Source: Acinetobacter lwoffii
GTDB taxonomy: Bacteria; Pseudomonadota; Gammaproteobacteria; Pseudomonadales; Moraxellaceae
Assembly (NCBI RefSeq): GCF_022967985.1
Contig: NZ_JALJVC010000016.1
Coordinates: 1-64,000 of the forward strand
Direction of reading: 5' to 3'
DNA length: 64,000 nt
Positions 49,219 to 60,200 of this stretch are shown here, piece after piece; position 1 is the stretch's first letter; each line of letters begins with the position of its first letter. The notes under the pieces were generated by a model that was given only the letters and a program-made list of their open reading frames with translations, was not told the origin of the DNA and did not search any database. A program made the position numbers and the translations under genes.

Positions 49219-51298
49219 GGCTGATACGCTCCACGGTAATGGTTTCATTCACCTTTTCATGCGAAAAGCTGCCACTCACCCCATCAATCACGCCCCACCA
49301 CTGGCCATTAAATGCAATCGATTTGCCGGGTAGCATCTCGCCAATTTCCTGACTGACTGGAATATCAGAAAAGGTGTGCAACTCCTGAATGTTGGCTTTC
49401 ACCAGTTCATTTTTGCCATAGCTGGCACCCGATACCACATTAAATAATGGCCCCGTGACTGTTTCTAGCGGCACATCACCCGAGGTACCACGTTGCTGTA
49501 CCTTCAGGCTTTCGCCACTTCGACTATTCACTATGGTAATGGCATTAAAGTCAGCAATGTATTCATCGTTCTTCTTGATGTTCTGCTGCATCACCAGGCT
49601 TTCAGACAATAGAATGTCGTAATCATCAACGGTCAAAGAATCCCAATAGCCTTTTTGATATCGGGGCAAAATCGACAGTATATTGCCGGCTTTCTGGCTA
49701 TAGATAAAGCCACCACCTGCATCAACCACCTGCTTGATTGCATCGATGGGTGCAAGTTCCGCATAACTCAGGCTTTCAGTAGGCACGATCCAGCCCAGTT
49801 CATCAATCAGCTTCCAATCCAAACTGGTACCGCTATTCGCTCGATCCAGTTCAGCCTGAACCAGTTGCACTGATGTTCTCTCGTTATCCTGAATAAACGA
49901 ACGTAAAGGCCCATATTTATCAGAATTTAATGCAGTCACACTTCGACCAGGATAAGTATATAAAACACTGGCAAAACGCCGGGTTTCTTCTGGATCTTCC
50001 AATAAAATATGGTGCTCATATCCATTGATCATGACCTTAAGAATCACCGGCTGGTCATCAATCGGCTGCAGTTTTTCCTTTTCAGTATGAGCAACTGTCA
50101 CAGAATAGGTCCAGCACCACTGTGATCGGCTGGCACTGTAGGTACCATCCATCACCTGGATCTTTTCGCCGGTATCCAATCGCTCGGCTGTTAATGTATT
50201 CACGATATACCACCAGTTTCTGTTCGGCAGTGCTGGAATACAGTCATCTGCACCAAAATTTAAAATAACATTGTGTGAATCAACGTCATGACAGAGACAG
50301 ATAAAGTTTAAATCTGTACTACCCTGATATGGCTGAGGTTCAGGCTTTGGCCAAGGCACAACCGGATGCTTGCGATAATGAATCGCTTTGGCTTTATCCC
50401 AGGGCAAATCTGACTTGGTGACAATCTCAAGGCCTTTATCCCACTCAAATGAAAAACGGTGCTCAAAGACCTGAGCTACTTCATGCGAATAAGTAAACGT
50501 CTTGCGCCGGCGGATCATCTCCTGCCAGACTGTTTCTCGGTTATGACGCAGCTTGACGGTTTCTTCATGCACATATCGCTGATGAATAAAGCGTTTATCA
50601 CCCTCTTCCCAAATCACATATGCATCTGAACTTAAACCGGTTGCTTGCTCATGTATCGATCTAACCGCGCGATTCAATGACCCTGCTTGCTCATATTGAA
50701 TATTTTTCTGATTGGAAATCACCAAACCCTGGTCATAAAAAAGAGCCTCATTTGAGACTCTTAATATAGGCTTGGCCCATGGTATTTCTGTGGTGCTCAA
50801 GGCTGCGATGGCTTTCTTATATCGCATATCAAAGCCATAAGACACGCCCACCAGATGATTGATATCGAATAGTGCTTTAACTTCGAATGAAAACCCAGTA
50901 TCTAAAACCGTATCAATCGTGCACAGGTTTTCACTAAATACCGCTTCGATTTCAAAACTAAAGCTCTTATCTAAAACTGTATCAATGTGCCCAATGACAT
51001 CGGTGTTCTCTTTAAAGACTGCGACAACATCAAAGCTGAACTCAATATCAATTACCGTGTCTATAACTGCAGTGTTTGCACCACTATCTGCATAGACTGC
51101 TGTGACTTCAAGTGAAAACTCAGTATCAAGTACTGTATCGATTACAGCAGAAACATCATCACCGAAATTGAGATTGGTCGATCCGTCGGCTAGATGCTCA
51201 AAATTCAGAATGATGTTATGGCTATCAGTATTATCAGGCTTAAAGTTTAGGTTTAGGTTATGCGCATCAACGGTGCCGAGCTTATTTTTAAAATCCAC
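49211..51298 (-). CDS. Large phage tail tip protein with internal repeats
   Basis: This 695-residue protein starts at GTG 51298. Residues 52-145 hold four copies of a unit IDTVLDxxFSFEVxAVF (near 52, 79, 105 and 128). A second repeat, D-S/A-H-N-x-x-LNF, occurs at 11-19, 25-33 and 340-348. The part after residue 360 reads like a hub protein with globular beta domains (LNSDKYGPLRSFIQDNERTS, AELDRANSGTSLDWKLIDEL). A role at the tail tip or in receptor contact is inferred from place after the tape measure region. I know no exact relative. Confidence 0.62.
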   Translation of the reverse strand: MDFKNKLGTVDAHNLNLNFKPDNTDSHNIILNFEHLADGSTNLNFGDDVSAVIDTVLDTEFSLEVTAVYADSGANTAVIDTVIDIEFSFDVVAVFKENTDVIGHIDTVLDKSFSFEIEAVFSENLCTIDTVLDTGFSFEVKALFDINHLVGVSYGFDMRYKKAIAALSTTEIPWAKPILRVSNEALFYDQGLVISNQKNIQYEQAGSLNRAVRSIHEQATGLSSDAYVIWEEGDKRFIHQRYVHEETVKLRHNRETVWQEMIRRRKTFTYSHEVAQVFEHRFSFEWDKGLEIVTKSDLPWDKAKAIHYRKHPVVPWPKPEPQPYQGSTDLNFICLCHDVDSHNVILNFGADDCIPALPNRNWWYIVNTLTAERLDTGEKIQVMDGTYSASRSQWCWTYSVTVAHTEKEKLQPIDDQPVILKVMINGYEHHILLEDPEETRRFASVLYTYPGRSVTALNSDKYGPLRSFIQDNERTSVQLVQAELDRANSGTSLDWKLIDELGWIVPTESLSYAELAPIDAIKQVVDAGGGFIYSQKAGNILSILPRYQKGYWDSLTVDDYDILLSESLVMQQNIKKNDEYIADFNAITIVNSRSGESLKVQQRGTSGDVPLETVTGPLFNVVSGASYGKNELVKANIQELHTFSDIPVSQEIGEMLPGKSIAFNGQWWGVIDGVSGSFSHEKVNETITVERISRD

Positions 51299-51315
51299 AT
51301 GAGCACCCTTTTAAA

Positions 51316-51702
51316 TTAAGGTCTGAGTTTTATTGATTGGATAGACAAGGTACCACCCACAACCAGATTGGTATTCGCTAAAGATATATCTGTGCCAACA
51401 GTAAGATCGGCAGCGACCCCGCCAGCACCGTTGTAGATTCGCGCCCAAGTTGCGGTACCAGTTTTAATAACCGTTGCTGTGTCGGTTGGATGAAGCTCTA
51501 CATAACTGGCTGTGACTTCTTTAATACATGGCTCTGGAAAATTCAGTGTTACCAAAGCATTATTCGAATCTGCTGCAACCGCAGGGCTGGCAGGCTGCAC
51601 ACCCTCATAAAAAATAACGGTAGCACTTTGGCTACCGCTATCCATAAAATTTGCAAAGGCTTGAATCATGGCAAGCTGAGCATTGACTGATGTTTTACTC
51701 AT
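51316..51702 (-). CDS. Phage structural protein, unknown
   Basis: The 128-residue protein has a helical start (SVNAQLAMIQAFANFMDSG) followed by beta-rich sequence (ATVIFYEGVQPASPA, IYNGAGGVAADLTVG, SLANTNLVVGGTLSIQSIKL). It overlaps the next upstream gene by four bases. The segment ATVIFYEG appears in phage proteins that carry ligand- or fibre-like beta domains, but I cannot name a family. A part of the tail is likely from position. Confidence 0.55.
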   Translation of the reverse strand: MSKTSVNAQLAMIQAFANFMDSGSQSATVIFYEGVQPASPAVAADSNNALVTLNFPEPCIKEVTASYVELHPTDTATVIKTGTATWARIYNGAGGVAADLTVGTDISLANTNLVVGGTLSIQSIKLRP

Positions 51703-51962
51703 TTTGGCACCACGTTGTCTTGAATGACTGCGTTAAATTTTCGGTTTGGATCTTTTGAGATTATGGTATAAGCCATATCCCGAGGTACATATAGCTTATA
51801 GTGTCCATTTGGATCACTTCTTGTTCCTGCAAGCAGCCTCCCTGAGTTTCTGGAAAATACATATACTAGCCGAGAAACTGGCACCCCTAGCTCAAAAATT
51901 TGCCCCGCAATCACATGCTGCTGGCTTGTTGATTCCTTATGCACTCCAACCTTTAATAACAC
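51699..51962 (-). CDS. Small tail protein with transthyretin-like domain
   Basis: The 87-residue protein fits a carboxypeptidase-regulatory-type beta sandwich: IAGQIFELGVPVSRLVYVFSR, SGRLLAGTRSDPNGHYKLYV, then YTIISKDPNRKFNAVIQDNV. Such domains with the 'SDxxGxYxL' turn are common in phage tail proteins. It overlaps neighbours by four bases and one base, so translation is coupled in a tail operon. The specific role is unknown. Confidence 0.6.
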   Translation of the reverse strand: MLLKVGVHKESTSQQHVIAGQIFELGVPVSRLVYVFSRNSGRLLAGTRSDPNGHYKLYVPRDMAYTIISKDPNRKFNAVIQDNVVPK

Positions 51963-53167
51963 TACTCATTCTCCAATGTTAATGCATACTGTAAGGTTGC
52001 ATATTGATCGGATATGTATCGGAAAACAGTTTTACCAGCATCTTGAAGATATGTAATTTTGCTTGTGGTTGAAACATGATTTTTTACAAATGGAACTACA
52101 CCACGCGGATTGTTGTTGTTATCAAATACAACAGCATCAACAAGAATACTGTCACTTTGTGACGCGGCCGCGATTGTTATGTTTTTTGTGAGTGGCTCAG
52201 GGATATTTAATCCGTCCTTATTAAAGAAAATATTGGCACTCACTTGTGTTGATGCATGACCATCCGAAATCGATTTTAAATAAGCACCTTGAGAATTGGC
52301 TTGGTAATACCATGTTTCCGTTCTCGGTGTGATTATTCCGGCTGCAAATAGTGCTATATTTTTGGCATTAAGATGTGAATCATGAAACTCTGCAACGCCT
52401 GATAGTGCATAACCAGTTGAGCCACCAACCAAGCAATCAATAAAGAATGTTTCATCATTACCAACCATATTGAATGCCGCATTCGTGTTTGGCGGGGCTA
52501 CAGAATCCTGCACACTTGCGTTCGTATTTTGAACTCTGTAGTACCATTTTGCCCAACCATGCATGCCACCACTGAATGTCCAGTTTCGCTGTGGATTTGC
52601 CTCAGAATACGGCATCTGAATACCTGTAATCGTATCAATATCAGACATGCTGGATACAATGCCCACTTTTGCAAATTTTGCCCCCGACGCATTGGCACCA
52701 GAGGAGCAAAAATCATGCACAAGTAAAATTAAGCCAAGTGATTCAGTGTTTGTAGAGCGATATGCGCGTTTTGGAGTTGTTGATTCTGCCGGGGTCTGAT
52801 GCACAATTTCAAAATCCAGTGGTGCAGTAAAACAAGTTGCTGTGCCTAAAATTGCACTCGCATGTGTGGCGGTGCACTCAACTGTGATTGATGTGCTATC
52901 TGCGCTTAAAACCTTATAATCACCATCCCATCCGTTTGTAGATCCAGCAATGCGCACCACCTGACGATCAATAAAACCATGGCTGCTACCCAGATTAATT
53001 GTTGCTGTGATGGATTCTGCGTTTGCTTTCGTTAATCCCAGTATAGGTACATGGTTAAAGCCATTCACCAATACCGCATCAAGCAGCCTGATCATGGAAC
53101 CCCACGTATTGCCCAGTTGCGGGATACCTTGCATAGAGTTTTGATAATGCTTTACTAAACCTGCCAT
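51962..53167 (-). CDS. Phage tail protein, unknown (401 residues)
   Basis: The protein is rich in beta-prone and small residues. An early part (MIRLLDAVLVNGFNHVPIL and SHGFIDRQVVRIAGSTNG) resembles domains that recur in phage tail tip proteins. Later NNNNPRGVVPFVKNHVSTTSK and WYYQANSQGAYLKSI look like fibre-type sequence. I do not recognise a family. It lies in the tail operon, 53 bases after the 53221-54834 gene, with a stem between them. Confidence 0.58.
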   Translation of the reverse strand: MAGLVKHYQNSMQGIPQLGNTWGSMIRLLDAVLVNGFNHVPILGLTKANAESITATINLGSSHGFIDRQVVRIAGSTNGWDGDYKVLSADSTSITVECTATHASAILGTATCFTAPLDFEIVHQTPAESTTPKRAYRSTNTESLGLILLVHDFCSSGANASGAKFAKVGIVSSMSDIDTITGIQMPYSEANPQRNWTFSGGMHGWAKWYYRVQNTNASVQDSVAPPNTNAAFNMVGNDETFFIDCLVGGSTGYALSGVAEFHDSHLNAKNIALFAAGIITPRTETWYYQANSQGAYLKSISDGHASTQVSANIFFNKDGLNIPEPLTKNITIAAASQSDSILVDAVVFDNNNNPRGVVPFVKNHVSTTSKITYLQDAGKTVFRYISDQYATLQYALTLENE

Positions 53168-53181
53168 CTTTTTTTACTCAT

Positions 53182-53204
53182 AAAAAAGACCGCTTAAAGC
53201 GGCC
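53182..53204 (-). terminator. Stem-loop inside tail operon
   Basis: CCGCTT and AAGCGG pair. On the minus strand a T run follows. It lies after the stop of the gene at 53221 and could reduce read-through into the genes downstream. Confidence 0.65.
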
Positions 53205-53220
53205 ATATTTGATTTAACTT

Positions 53221-54834
53221 TTAAACCATGCGGTCAATATCACCACGCAGCATGATTTGGAACTGGTCTGACAATACTGCCGGCTCAGACTGTTTCACTG
53301 TGCGAATCACCCAGACTGGAAAGTTTGCGGCAATCGTATTGAAGCGCAAGACATTACCATTAGCCCAACCACTACCCCAACCTTCTTTTTTAATGGTGAA
53401 GTACGGCACACCAGTGACGGGATTGATTGGTGCATAGTCTGCATTGGTGGTACCGGTACCAATCTGGCCAGAGTATTCACCAATGCAGCGAAATGATTGT
53501 GCGTCAGTAAAGATCAATGCCCAGCGCTCTTGAATCGCTCCTTTATTAGTCACCTGAAGTGGATAGAGCGAGTCATTATAGTTCGCTAAAATGCTTGAGC
53601 TTGGTTCGTCAGCCCAGGCATTGCTCCATGATCCTTGTACGAACTTACGCGTGTAACGTGCCTGCATATCACCAATCACCAGCGCCGATCCAACAATGGT
53701 ATCCACCGCATCATAGTTATGCGTTAAAGGCTTGGTGAAGGTCAACTGACCATTGATTTGTACATCCCGGATCAATCCCATGTCTTGGTAACGATATTTC
53801 ACTGTCAGCGGTGCAACCAGGTTACCCAGTACAAAATCACCACCCAACGTCACACGGCCATAATCATAATCAACTGTGTATAAATCGAAAGCTACTTTCG
53901 TTCCGTTAGCATCTTCAAGTTCAGCCCATGAAATACGCTGATCGTTCAGGTCATATGTGGTCCCTGCAATTGCATTTGGTAACTCTTGCGCCTTGCTTGA
54001 GCTGACAATTCCGATGCCGCCAATCCGGAAGATCGGCACCCGGCCATCAATCGGCAAACGAGTTGCTGATAGGCCTAAAATTTCAGAATCCAGTGGAATA
54101 TAGGTATAAGCGACTGCGTTATAGCGTACGGATGAAGCATCGACCCAGACTGGGACATTGATATAAGTATCTGCCCCCTCCTGATATTCCAGCAGTGGAT
54201 CATACCAGTCATTCGCTTCGATCTCTGTCCGGTTGGCTTCAGTGATCTTGGTTTTAGTGTAGAAGTAAATCGTCACAAAGCCATTATCCCAGTTCACCTG
54301 ACCATGCGCCCGACTGGTCTCAATTATCCCATTTTCATCAGCGGTTAGTGTGAGCTGACCAAATTCAATGGTACCCACCACCACGGTTAAAGACTGTGGT
54401 CGGATTGGCATGATCGGCGATCTAAAGCTAATCTTATTGACTGGCAACAAGTCAGTTGTAGTGGTCAAGGATTCCAGAGTAATTGTGTTATCTGCATTCG
54501 GTGTCCATGAGTCGATTTCAACGATACCGGTACCATACTGGATCACACCAGACTGAATCCCGCTGTTATTCGCCGGATTTACATTGCGATACAGCAAGCC
54601 AGTGCGATCTAGATAAGTGTCCGCACCAACTTTGAATCGGGCTGAGCCTGTCAAAATCTGCTCATCAAAGCCAGAGGATAGATTCAGCTTTAACTTGTTG
54701 GCCGTCACGGTGTGGGTTGCTGAATTGGAGCCGGATGTATCACGGTATTTAACTTGAACATCAATAGTATTAAGGGCTTTTAGTTCAACCTGCTGACCCT
54801 GAATGTCTGATGTTTGTGGAGAATAAAAAGACAT
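53221..54834 (-). CDS. Phage tail protein, unknown (537 residues)
   Basis: The protein is beta-rich and seems to be built of repeated strands: DNTITLESLTTTTDLLPV, VDYDYGRVTLGGDFVLGNL and PLTVKYRYQDMGLIRDVQI. It contains SALVIGDMQARYTRKFVQGSW. Together with the 653-residue protein upstream it resembles large structural proteins near the tail tip. I cannot assign a family. It starts 10 bases after the upstream gene ends. Confidence 0.58.
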   Translation of the reverse strand: MSFYSPQTSDIQGQQVELKALNTIDVQVKYRDTSGSNSATHTVTANKLKLNLSSGFDEQILTGSARFKVGADTYLDRTGLLYRNVNPANNSGIQSGVIQYGTGIVEIDSWTPNADNTITLESLTTTTDLLPVNKISFRSPIMPIRPQSLTVVVGTIEFGQLTLTADENGIIETSRAHGQVNWDNGFVTIYFYTKTKITEANRTEIEANDWYDPLLEYQEGADTYINVPVWVDASSVRYNAVAYTYIPLDSEILGLSATRLPIDGRVPIFRIGGIGIVSSSKAQELPNAIAGTTYDLNDQRISWAELEDANGTKVAFDLYTVDYDYGRVTLGGDFVLGNLVAPLTVKYRYQDMGLIRDVQINGQLTFTKPLTHNYDAVDTIVGSALVIGDMQARYTRKFVQGSWSNAWADEPSSSILANYNDSLYPLQVTNKGAIQERWALIFTDAQSFRCIGEYSGQIGTGTTNADYAPINPVTGVPYFTIKKEGWGSGWANGNVLRFNTIAANFPVWVIRTVKQSEPAVLSDQFQIMLRGDIDRMV

Positions 54835-54843
54835 ATTTCCTCG

Positions 54844-56805
54844 CTAGGCAGCCGAATAGATAGCCATAGGTGTAAAGGTTTGCACAAATCTGCTTGCTGT
54901 ACTTTTTGGTGTGACTTCAACTGCGCCAGTAGCATAGAGAATGGTGCCTTGCACTTGACCACGGCTATTCACTAAATTCCCCATGGTGGCATTCACTGGC
55001 ACATCTGTCAGGGTTACAGACCCTGTAATACCCTCATTGCTTTGAAGTGGAATTTTTAACTCAACACTATTTGGCTGAATTGCTGGTCCGGTACCAATGG
55101 TAAAGGTCAGCTTTTGATTAGCAGGGGTAATATCTAGTTTGGATTGATTAATTGACGACCCGTAGTTATAGATCACGGAGAAAGCTGTGCCTTTTTGGGG
55201 TAGCTTGCTTGGGATGATCTTTCCAACTCCGGTGGCATAGTTGATTTCACCTGTCGCATCACCAGTAAACTTGCCTTGAGCATTTGATGTGGCAGTTTTG
55301 GCAACACCTTCAAGCATCCAGTTAATCGTAATACCCGGCAATACACCTGGTCGACCTAAGTCAAACTCAAATGCTGCTTTTTCCACACTTAAATTAGATC
55401 GCACGAAAGTGACAATTGGTGTGCCCCAGTTCAGCAAAATCGGCGTATCTACATCAGGCAGTGCACCAGTGGTTAATAGCCACGAGCCTGTTTCATAGTT
55501 GATCATGCCTGAACCAAAAGACGAACTTGAAGCTTTTAATTGGCCTGATCCATCATCTTTAAGTTCATAGAACTTGCCCTGTGACATGTAGGAAATTGAT
55601 AAAGCTCCCGGTGCAGGGATTGGAATCAATACTCCGGTCCAACTGGTACTCTGGTTATTCTGGGTCACCGGAATGGCGTAGCTTTGGTAATACTGATTCG
55701 GTGCAGCGGCGGGCTTGAATGCAATATTCAGACTCATGGTTCCAGCCGGTGCTGCTGCAGTCCATTGGATTAAGCCACGTTGATAATCAATCGTACCGAC
55801 TTGCGTGCCTTGAGTATTCTTTAACAACCCACCTTGGTCATTAATTTGCTGGCCTTGCAAGCTAAAAGACAGACTTGATGGAATTACCGCAGAGCCAATG
55901 TAAAGGTTCTGGCTGACACCAATCACCATATTCGGGTAATTGACTGTAATAGTGCTTTCATTACCTGCGACCAGTACCACACTTTCACCCGCTGCATTCA
56001 CATCAATAATTGGCGTTTCAGTCTGAGCAGATGGAATTAACTGAGCAAAGATACTTTGGGCATTGACTGTGAACTCACCTACATTCGCATCAGATGCTAA
56101 TGCAGTGGATGAGTAGTACAGACCGGTATCAGCAACAATCGTATCCCGGATAATGGTTTTTGATTTCTCACCGTTGTACCACTGACGTGATGAAAGCCCT
56201 ACAAAATCTATTTCCAATGCATCATTGAGTGAGTAAGTGGCAATCTTGTATTCAACATTTTTACCATCGATGACCATGATTGCAGTACGGGTCTCAACCT
56301 TGGTAATACGCACATACTGCTCACGTTCTAAGGCCTTACCCTCATCACTGATCAGCACAATGGTATCCCCCACAGAGGACTCAGTTTCTTGCGGAAACAT
56401 GGCCACTTGCAGTGATGACATGCCCTGCCAATGCGTGTCCAGTGGTATACCGGCAATCTGACCACCTTTGGCCAAGTAGTTTTCTACCCGGTTTTGAGCA
56501 GACTGACGTTCATCCGTCCAGCTTTTGGTGCTGAACAATAATGCTGATACGTTTGGATCCTTTGGCAGCTCAGATATAAAGACTGTTGCTCCCATGAGTA
56601 AATCAGTGTCTTCAGTCGTAACCGCTGGAAAGACCTTGCGCTTTGATACATCACCCATGGTTCGATCCATCTCGGACACATCATTGAATAGGTTGTTGCT
56701 GATGCCATCTTGCACCACAACACCGGAATACTTACCACCGCCATCCGAGTTATCCGTCAAGCGTTCAGACTTGTAGATTACTAAATCCTTGGTTTCAATC
56801 GCCAT
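54844..56805 (-). CDS. Phage tail protein with repeated beta units (653 residues)
   Basis: The protein contains many copies of a motif with GxxxYxTGxxxx ends, for example GTIDYQRGLIQWTAA, SGMINYETGSWLLTTG, GEINYATGVGKIIPS and GTILYATGAVEVTPK. These are about 100 residues apart and mark repeated beta domains. The 537-residue neighbour has the related NGFVTIYFYT and YGRVTLGG. A structural tail role (tail tip or tube-end) is likely from place. A similar 'INYxTG' pattern occurs in phage tail proteins, but no name is certain. It overlaps the next upstream gene by 11 bases. Confidence 0.6.
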   Translation of the reverse strand: MAIETKDLVIYKSERLTDNSDGGGKYSGVVVQDGISNNLFNDVSEMDRTMGDVSKRKVFPAVTTEDTDLLMGATVFISELPKDPNVSALLFSTKSWTDERQSAQNRVENYLAKGGQIAGIPLDTHWQGMSSLQVAMFPQETESSVGDTIVLISDEGKALEREQYVRITKVETRTAIMVIDGKNVEYKIATYSLNDALEIDFVGLSSRQWYNGEKSKTIIRDTIVADTGLYYSSTALASDANVGEFTVNAQSIFAQLIPSAQTETPIIDVNAAGESVVLVAGNESTITVNYPNMVIGVSQNLYIGSAVIPSSLSFSLQGQQINDQGGLLKNTQGTQVGTIDYQRGLIQWTAAAPAGTMSLNIAFKPAAAPNQYYQSYAIPVTQNNQSTSWTGVLIPIPAPGALSISYMSQGKFYELKDDGSGQLKASSSSFGSGMINYETGSWLLTTGALPDVDTPILLNWGTPIVTFVRSNLSVEKAAFEFDLGRPGVLPGITINWMLEGVAKTATSNAQGKFTGDATGEINYATGVGKIIPSKLPQKGTAFSVIYNYGSSINQSKLDITPANQKLTFTIGTGPAIQPNSVELKIPLQSNEGITGSVTLTDVPVNATMGNLVNSRGQVQGTILYATGAVEVTPKSTASRFVQTFTPMAIYSAA

Positions 56806-57214
56806 CGTCTAACTCCGTAAAGCGCAAGGTCACATTAAAATAATCATCCAGCGAAACGGCCGGAATTCCTTTCACCGGTGCAGCCTCTAAAGCCCCATCC
56901 TGGTGGTTAAATTTGACAGTGAATTCACGGCTATCATGTGGTTGCTCAAACTGCAGTTTGAAATTCTCACCCTGCAGCTTGGACCACTCCAAAACAGTCC
57001 GCAGTTCGCGCAGCTTGATCCAGCCCATCTGTGGATCAGCCGGTTGCAAGGTGATTGGCCGACCAGACTTCTTTTTGCCTTCCTGAATGATCAGGGAGCC
57101 ATCCATGGTATAGCCTTGATTCTGCTCAATGGCCTTCCAGGAGAATTCATCAGGCCATAAAAAACCGTCCTCTAATGGGACGGTTTCGGATGTGCTTAAG
57201 CGGATTAATTTCAT
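56795..57214 (-). CDS. Small phage tail protein, downstream of tape measure
   Basis: The 139-residue protein starts in the stop of the tape measure gene (ATGA overlap). It contains LEDGFLWPDEFSWKAIEQNQ, QMGWIKLRELRTVLEWSKLQ and VSLDDYFNVTLRFTELDDGD. In related tails this position belongs to a distal tail-type protein, so a role at the tail tip is inferred. I see no catalytic motif. Confidence 0.6.
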   Translation of the reverse strand: MKLIRLSTSETVPLEDGFLWPDEFSWKAIEQNQGYTMDGSLIIQEGKKKSGRPITLQPADPQMGWIKLRELRTVLEWSKLQGENFKLQFEQPHDSREFTVKFNHQDGALEAAPVKGIPAVSLDDYFNVTLRFTELDDGD

Positions 57215-60200
57215 GTAGATCTCGCCTGTATTTTTAATTGATTCACAAGCTCATTCATTAAAGACTCCTGACCTGCTGGTCCACTAAATTGCATCTGCTT
57301 ACCATTGAAATCAAAGTTATAAGTAACTTCTTTGGTAGGCTGACTAGTATCTCTGACAGATGGCACCGAAGGAATAGACGGCGCATAGTCATTCAGGCCA
57401 CTCGATCCAGTTGAAGACATATTGATACTACGAAGTAATTCGTTGATCTTGTTGGTACCGTGCTGAGTGGTCAGACCATTCGCTGCCGCCCGATCAAATT
57501 CAGCATTGATTAATGCTTTCATGGCTGGATTGCCATCCTTACCAAGCCCTTGAGCTTTAGCATCACGATCTGCTTCCAAAGCCTTAGACCAGATGGTGCC
57601 GGCAAGCTTTTGTGCTTCCTTATCGCTGTAGCCTTTGCTCTTGAGTTGAGATAAGACATCGTCCTTGGTATAGGAGTCATATCCATAAATTCCCTTGCTC
57701 AATGCTTCGCCTTGACGTTTCATCTCTTTATTGAAATCACCTTTGGCTTTATTGACTGCATCAGCCCAAGCCTCAGTGGAAGTTTTGGCCTCCTCTCTTG
57801 CGATTTGACCAGCATGACGATACCCATCACCAATACCGCGTGCAGAATCTCTGACGCGGTGATTAGATTTTTCCCACTCATCCATGGATTTGACGGCAGC
57901 AACGCCTGTGTCATCAATTTGAATTTCAAGATTACGCCCAGCATTTGCAGCATTGGTTGCAGCAATAACGCCAGCATCACCAGATGCAGCGGCAGACTGA
58001 GCGGCTTTTTCGTAAGCTTTCTGGATACCTTCAGCTGTAGCCTTGCCGCTATCCCGGATTGTGATGTAATCCATCAAAGCTTGTTGAGCGGAAAGCTTGA
58101 GCTGCTCTTTGGTCTGAATATCTAGACGCTTGAAAGCTTCGGTTACCGGGTCAATATCATCCGGTAGTCCTTGAGCCTGCAACTTGATAGCAATGAGGCC
58201 TTGCTCTACCTGACTTGTTGAAACTTTGCCCTGGTCCCCGAACTCCTGAAGTTTTGCTTTGGCCATATCAATTTCAGCTTGGCTTTTCGCTGTTTCCAGC
58301 CATTTTAACCATGCTTCATAGGTGACATCACCGGCCTGTTTACCATTGACACCAAGCTCTTTCAGGTCCACACCTAGCTTATCTATATCCTCGCTAGATT
58401 TAGTAAACTGTTCAGATACCTTGTTAAGCGCTTTATCTAGATCTACCCCAAATTTTTGGGCCAGCTCAGAAGCTCTTGTGTACGCCGTGGCAGAGCCGTC
58501 AGCCGTTTTCTGGTTAAGTGCCAGTAACTCCGTCTGTCTCTGATTTCGATTAGTTTGTAGCTCTTGCTCCTTGGTGTTGATCTGGTTGATCTTGTCTTGA
58601 ACCTGTTTAAGCTCGTTCAGGTCACCAGAAGCCTTGGCTTGTTGGATCTGCTTTTCTAGAGCTGCGCGCTCAATAGCGGCTTGCTTCTGAAATGCCAGAT
58701 ATTCTTCATCCGCTATTCTGAGGTTTTCCGTAGCCACTTTAATGGCTTCAGTTTTCTGCTGTGCCTCTGTCAGTTTCTGCCCCGCAGCATCCATAGCAGC
58801 AACTGTGACCTTCCCTGCCTCATCCATTGCTACGGCGTAGCCCTTGGCCGCTAGTTCGGACTTGAGCTGTTCTGATAGCACGCCTTCATTGGCTGCTATG
58901 GCTGCATTGGCATAATCCTGTGCTGCCTTAATCCGATTCTGTGCACTAGATGCCTCGTCTGCATCGATCTTCTCCAGAGTAGCTTTGGCGCTATCAGCCT
59001 TTTCCTGATTTTTCTGCTGCTCAGTTTTGGACATCTCCTCTAGGCGTTCAACGTATTTGGACTTAAACCCCATAGCCTCTTTGTCTGCTTCAGCATAATA
59101 CTGCTTAGCCTTGTCTTTCATCAGATCAGCATTGGCAGCAAATTGCTTGCTCACATCACCCCATGTGATTGCTGCCATAACACTATTGGCTGCTGAGGCC
59201 AAAGTGTAGAACGCGCCTGTAATCAGATTAAGTCCAATCTTAATGCCTGCTATGCCATCTTCAACCATGCCAAAAACAAGTGATAATCCTTGCAAAACCC
59301 TTGTTAAGAAACTTACTTGCTCTCCAGCAGATGTGGCATCACCAACAAATGAGCCAAGCAGGGATGCAAAGGTTGTGAATGCTGCCCCTAATACATCATC
59401 TATAGTTTTTCCTAGTTCCCAAGCTCCAGATATAATGCTCTTGAATAGCTCATAAGTTGAACTCAAAGCGTCTTTTAATGCCTGAGTTTCTGACTCTAGC
59501 CCTGCATATCGTTCTGTTATGGCCTCTACAGCACCTATAGCATCTTCAAACAAGGTGGTGAGCCAGCTCATATCCCCACCCAATGTAAGCATGGCCTCTG
59601 ATAGCCGAGCTGAGATCTGATGTTTTTCATTTAGCTTAGCAATAACGTCTGTTAAGTTGTTCCTAAGTGCTACTGCTGCATCGGCTGTAGAATTCTCCAT
59701 TGAGTTGGCCAACTCTTCATTGCGATCTCTTGACTCAATAAGCGCCGTAGTGAGTTCTTTAATTGAGACTTTACCACTTGCTCCTAGCTGGCGAATTTCT
59801 TCTTCGGTGCGCCCAGTACTTTCAGCCATGTCTTTTACGACATTATCTGCACCCGTAATAATTGACATCCATGCATCTGCATCCACTGCACCCTTAGCCA
59901 TGGATTTTGCTAAAGCATCCTGTGCTGATGATGCCTGGTCTGCCCTAGTGGCATTATGCGTAAAAGATAGTGATAGACTCTCTGTAACCGCTAGAATTTG
60001 CTCTGTGGTGTAGCCCAGCGACTTCATCGTACCAGCTGTCGCTAGATACACCTCCTGAGCCTCTTGGAGTGGCCGGAAGGTCTTATTGGCCAGATCTAAC
60101 AACCTAGCTTGCACCATGGTGTATTCTTCTGTGCTATTAGTAGCGTTCTTGATACGCTCGCCCATCTGCTGTGTAGCATCGGCTGTCTGTAATAGCTCTT

